From: Epilithonimonas bovis DSM 19482 | GTDB lineage: Bacteria; Bacteroidota; Bacteroidia; Flavobacteriales; Weeksellaceae | NCBI RefSeq assembly: GCF_900108115.1 | Contig: NZ_FTPU01000002.1 | Span: 62,001-126,000 of the forward strand | Direction: 5' to 3' | DNA: 64,000 nt | In this document: positions 61,920-64,000 of the stretch, one piece after another | Position numbering within the stretch: position 1 is the first letter of the stretch | How the letters are laid out: every line of letters begins with the position of its first letter | The notes under the pieces: generated by a model | The model's database searches: none | What the model saw: only the letters and a program-made list of their open reading frames with translations | Told to the model about the DNA's origin: nothing | Made by a program: the position numbers and the translations under genes

Positions 61920-64000
61920 AGTTAGCTACATCGCTAATAAACTTTATCCTGAGAATCCGTACCTCATCATCGGTAAGATCGTCTCCATACTCAGCAAGCA
62001 AAGTTTTCATACTGTCACTTTCTGAGTTTTTCATAAAATCCATAAAATCGTCTACCACATCTTCATCAAAGTTTTCATCAATATAATAATCAATATTGAG
62101 CTTGGTACCCTGGTAAACGATACTTTCCAATTCAGAAAGCAAATCACTCATAGATAGATGTTTGGCCTTGGCAATATCCTCGAGATCAATTTTCTTATCG
62201 GTATTTTGTATAATAAATACTTTGTGGCTGGATTTGTTGGCCACCTGCTTCATCACGAGATCCTGAGTTCTCTCGATACCATTGTCTTCTACATACTTTT
62301 TAATAAAATCGGCGAAATCTTTTCCGTATTTTCGGGCTTTACCCTCACCTACACCATAGATTTTAGCAACCTCTTCTACAGTTACAGGATATTGCACCGT
62401 CATATCCTCAAGGCTCGGATCCATAAAGACAGTGTATGGCGGTATACCGTGTTTCTTGGCAATTGTTTTCCGTAGTTCTTTGAGCTGCCCAAATAAAACC
62501 TGATCCAGACCGCCACCAGCCTGAATCTGAATCTGATCGCTGTCCGATTTCTGCTTGATTTGTGAAAGATCATACTCACGGTCTTCTGCGATGAGAAAAG
62601 CATCTTTGTATTGCCCTGCTATCAGTTGGTTTCCTTTTTCAGAAATCTTTAAAACCCCATACGTTTCTATATCTTTTTTCAAAAAATCCTGTACGGTAGC
62701 CTGTCTTATAATAGATTTCCAATAGTTATCGGTTTTTGATTTACCAAAACCAAAAAAAGGTGTCTGCTCCAGTTTATATGATTTGGTAACTGCCGACTCT
62801 TTCCCTACAATAATGGATATCAGGTCTTTGGTACGAAATTTCTCACCCAGTGATTTAATCATCTCGAGGACTTTTTTCAGGTCATCACCAGCATCTACCA
62901 GTTTAGGCGGATTTTGAGAATTATCACACATTTTGGCACCGTCACCATTAACAGGATCAAATTTCTCCCCAAAATAATAGAGCAAATACTGCCGGCGGCT
63001 CATAGAGGTCTCCGCATAGCCAACCACTTCGTTCAGCAACTGAAGGCCTATTTCACGTTCCGAGACTGGTTTCTGAGCCAAAAATTTCTCCAGTTTTTCT
63101 ATATCCTTGGGATCATAAAAAGCCAGGCAATACCCTTCTCCTCCATCTCTTCCGGCGCGGCCGGTTTCCTGATAATAACTTTCCAGGGACTTTGGGATAT
63201 CATAATGGATCACAAATCTTACGTCAGGCTTGTCAATCCCCATCCCAAAAGCTATGGTTGCAACAATGACATCCACTTCTTCCATCAGGAACTTATCCTG
63301 ATTAGCGACTCTGGTTTTCTGGTCAAGGCCAGCATGATAAGGCAATGCATTGATACCATTAACCTGCAACAGCTGAGCAAATTCTTCTACTTTTCTGCGG
63401 CTGAGGCAATACACGATACCGGATTTACCTTTATGCTGGTTGATAAATTTAACAATCTCTTTATCCACATTCACTTTTGGACGGATCTCATAAAAAAGAT
63501 TGGCACGGTTAAAACTTTCCTTATAAACCACAGCATTATTCATCCCCAAAGTTTTTTGGATGTCATCCTGCACTTTAGGCGTGGCTGTCGCTGTAAGCGC
63601 AATGACAGGAACATCGGCAATCCTGTCGATAATCCCTTTCAGGTTCCTGTATTCCGGGCGAAAATCATGTCCCCATTCCGAAATACAGTGCGCCTCATCT
63701 ATAGCCACAAAAGAAATTTTCACAGCGCGGAGAAACTCCAGGTATTCTTCTTTTATAAGCGATTCCGGAGCGACATACAGCAACTTTGTTTTGCCGTTGG
63801 TAATATCATCCATTACCTGTTTTGTCTGGGATTTGTTGAGAGAAGAATTAAGCACGTGAGCCACACCCTCGTCTGATGACAAACCATTGACGGCGTCTAC
63901 CTGATTTTTCATCAGCGCAATTAGCGGTGAAACAACAATCGCGGTACCTTCGGAGATCAGGGCAGGCAGCTGGTAACATAATGATTTGCCACCTCCTGTC
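61918..64000 (-). CDS. recQ: RecQ-family DNA helicase (N-terminus beyond window), zinc cysteines lost
   Basis: About 693 residues are visible; the start lies past the right edge. At the edge Walker [15 protein letters not shown] is present. [28 protein letters not shown], and [20 protein letters not shown] follow. The RQC region keeps [12 protein letters not shown] but has S in place of the first zinc cysteine; the later CxxCxxC block reads MCDNSQNPP with one cysteine left (about 62926-62928). A winged helix and an HRDC domain (about 520-600) complete the protein. It unwinds DNA 3' to 5' in repair and recombination. It converges with argS. Confidence 0.93.
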   Translation of the reverse strand, partial: TGGGKSLCYQLPALISEGTAIVVSPLIALMKNQVDAVNGLSSDEGVAHVLNSSLNKSQTKQVMDDITNGKTKLLYVAPESLIKEEYLEFLRAVKISFVAIDEAHCISEWGHDFRPEYRNLKGIIDRIADVPVIALTATATPKVQDDIQKTLGMNNAVVYKESFNRANLFYEIRPKVNVDKEIVKFINQHKGKSGIVYCLSRRKVEEFAQLLQVNGINALPYHAGLDQKTRVANQDKFLMEEVDVIVATIAFGMGIDKPDVRFVIHYDIPKSLESYYQETGRAGRDGGEGYCLAFYDPKDIEKLEKFLAQKPVSEREIGLQLLNEVVGYAETSMSRRQYLLYYFGEKFDPVNGDGAKMCDNSQNPPKLVDAGDDLKKVLEMIKSLGEKFRTKDLISIIVGKESAVTKSYKLEQTPFFGFGKSKTDNYWKSIIRQATVQDFLKKDIETYGVLKISEKGNQLIAGQYKDAFLIAEDREYDLSQIKQKSDSDQIQIQAGGGLDQVLFGQLKELRKTIAKKHGIPPYTVFMDPSLEDMTVQYPVTVEEVAKIYGVGEGKARKYGKDFADFIKKYVEDNGIERTQDLVMKQVANKSSHKVFIIQNTDKKIDLEDIAKAKHLSMSDLLSELESIVYQGTKLNIDYYIDENFDEDVVDDFMDFMKNSESDSMKTLLAEYGDDLTDDEVRILRIKFISDVAN

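Noticed and set aside
62914-63876. 320-codon plus-strand frame
   Set aside because: It lies wholly antisense within recQ, has no family pattern, and is a composition artefact.
1-64000. CRISPR array
   Set aside because: No series of equal direct repeats with unique spacers was seen on reading.

Overview
The window looks like a chromosomal segment from a member of the Bacteroidota, most likely a flavobacterium close to Chryseobacterium (Weeksellaceae). The base composition is AT-rich. Promoters match the Bacteroidota pattern TAnnTTTG with an upstream TTG rather than the E. coli pattern. Most genes have weak or no Shine-Dalgarno sequence. The gene content is typical of the group: GIN-domain (DUF2807) lipoproteins, DUF4920, DUF4199, the HAE1-type RND pump, a soluble acyl-ACP desaturase and menaquinone genes. 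The genus is inference; the phylum is well supported. Both ends cut a gene: a molybdopterin oxidoreductase on the left and recQ on the right.

Layout. 1-4.2 kb: a two-gene nitrate-reductase-like module (catalytic subunit plus NarI-like cytochrome b), preceded on the same strand by an FNR-type regulator with four candidate iron-sulfur cysteines, then tRNA-Arg(UCG). 4.2-9.2 kb: a plug-less outer-membrane barrel and a large TPR protein. 9.4-14.8 kb: an accessory block on one strand with a WYL regulator, a metallophosphoesterase, a DUF262-DUF1524 (GmrSD/SspE-like) protein, a second DUF262 protein split by an in-frame TAA, and two small unknown genes. This is the most likely defence locus in the window. 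15-29 kb: housekeeping genes (dacB-like PBP4, a uracil/hypoxanthine-DNA glycosylase, aroE, an aldo/keto reductase, kdsB, an aminotransferase, a phosphohexomutase, menA, menB) with a RES-Xre toxin-antitoxin pair and the SRP RNA gene. 29-36 kb: DUF4920 and GIN-domain proteins, a complete IS1182-type insertion sequence, a coiled-coil protein that has lost its zinc cysteines, a Nif3-like protein, and a second RES-Xre pair. 36-50 kb: a Kv-type channel, an M28 peptidase, a patatin, lpdA, an RND efflux operon, methyltransferases and map. 50-64 kb: an acyl-ACP desaturase, gpmI, a SUI1-like factor, a BaiN-like flavoprotein, a nucleoside phosphorylase, a LEA-like protein, an NtrC-like regulator without a DNA-binding domain, an HxD-H oxygenase-like protein, a MATE transporter, argS and recQ.

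How the parts may work together. The FNR-like protein probably switches on the nitrate-reductase pair when oxygen is low. The two RES-Xre modules have different operator sequences but the same layout: two tandem short palindromes with a TTTT centre, 21-22 bp apart, beside the -7 box. The SRP RNA gives an internal calibration of the promoter: its 5' end lies 5 nt beyond the -7 box. By that rule the NtrC-like gene should give a leaderless mRNA. A hairpin repeat element is present in three intergenic copies (29.4, 41.2 and 60.0 kb), each downstream of a gene's 3' end.
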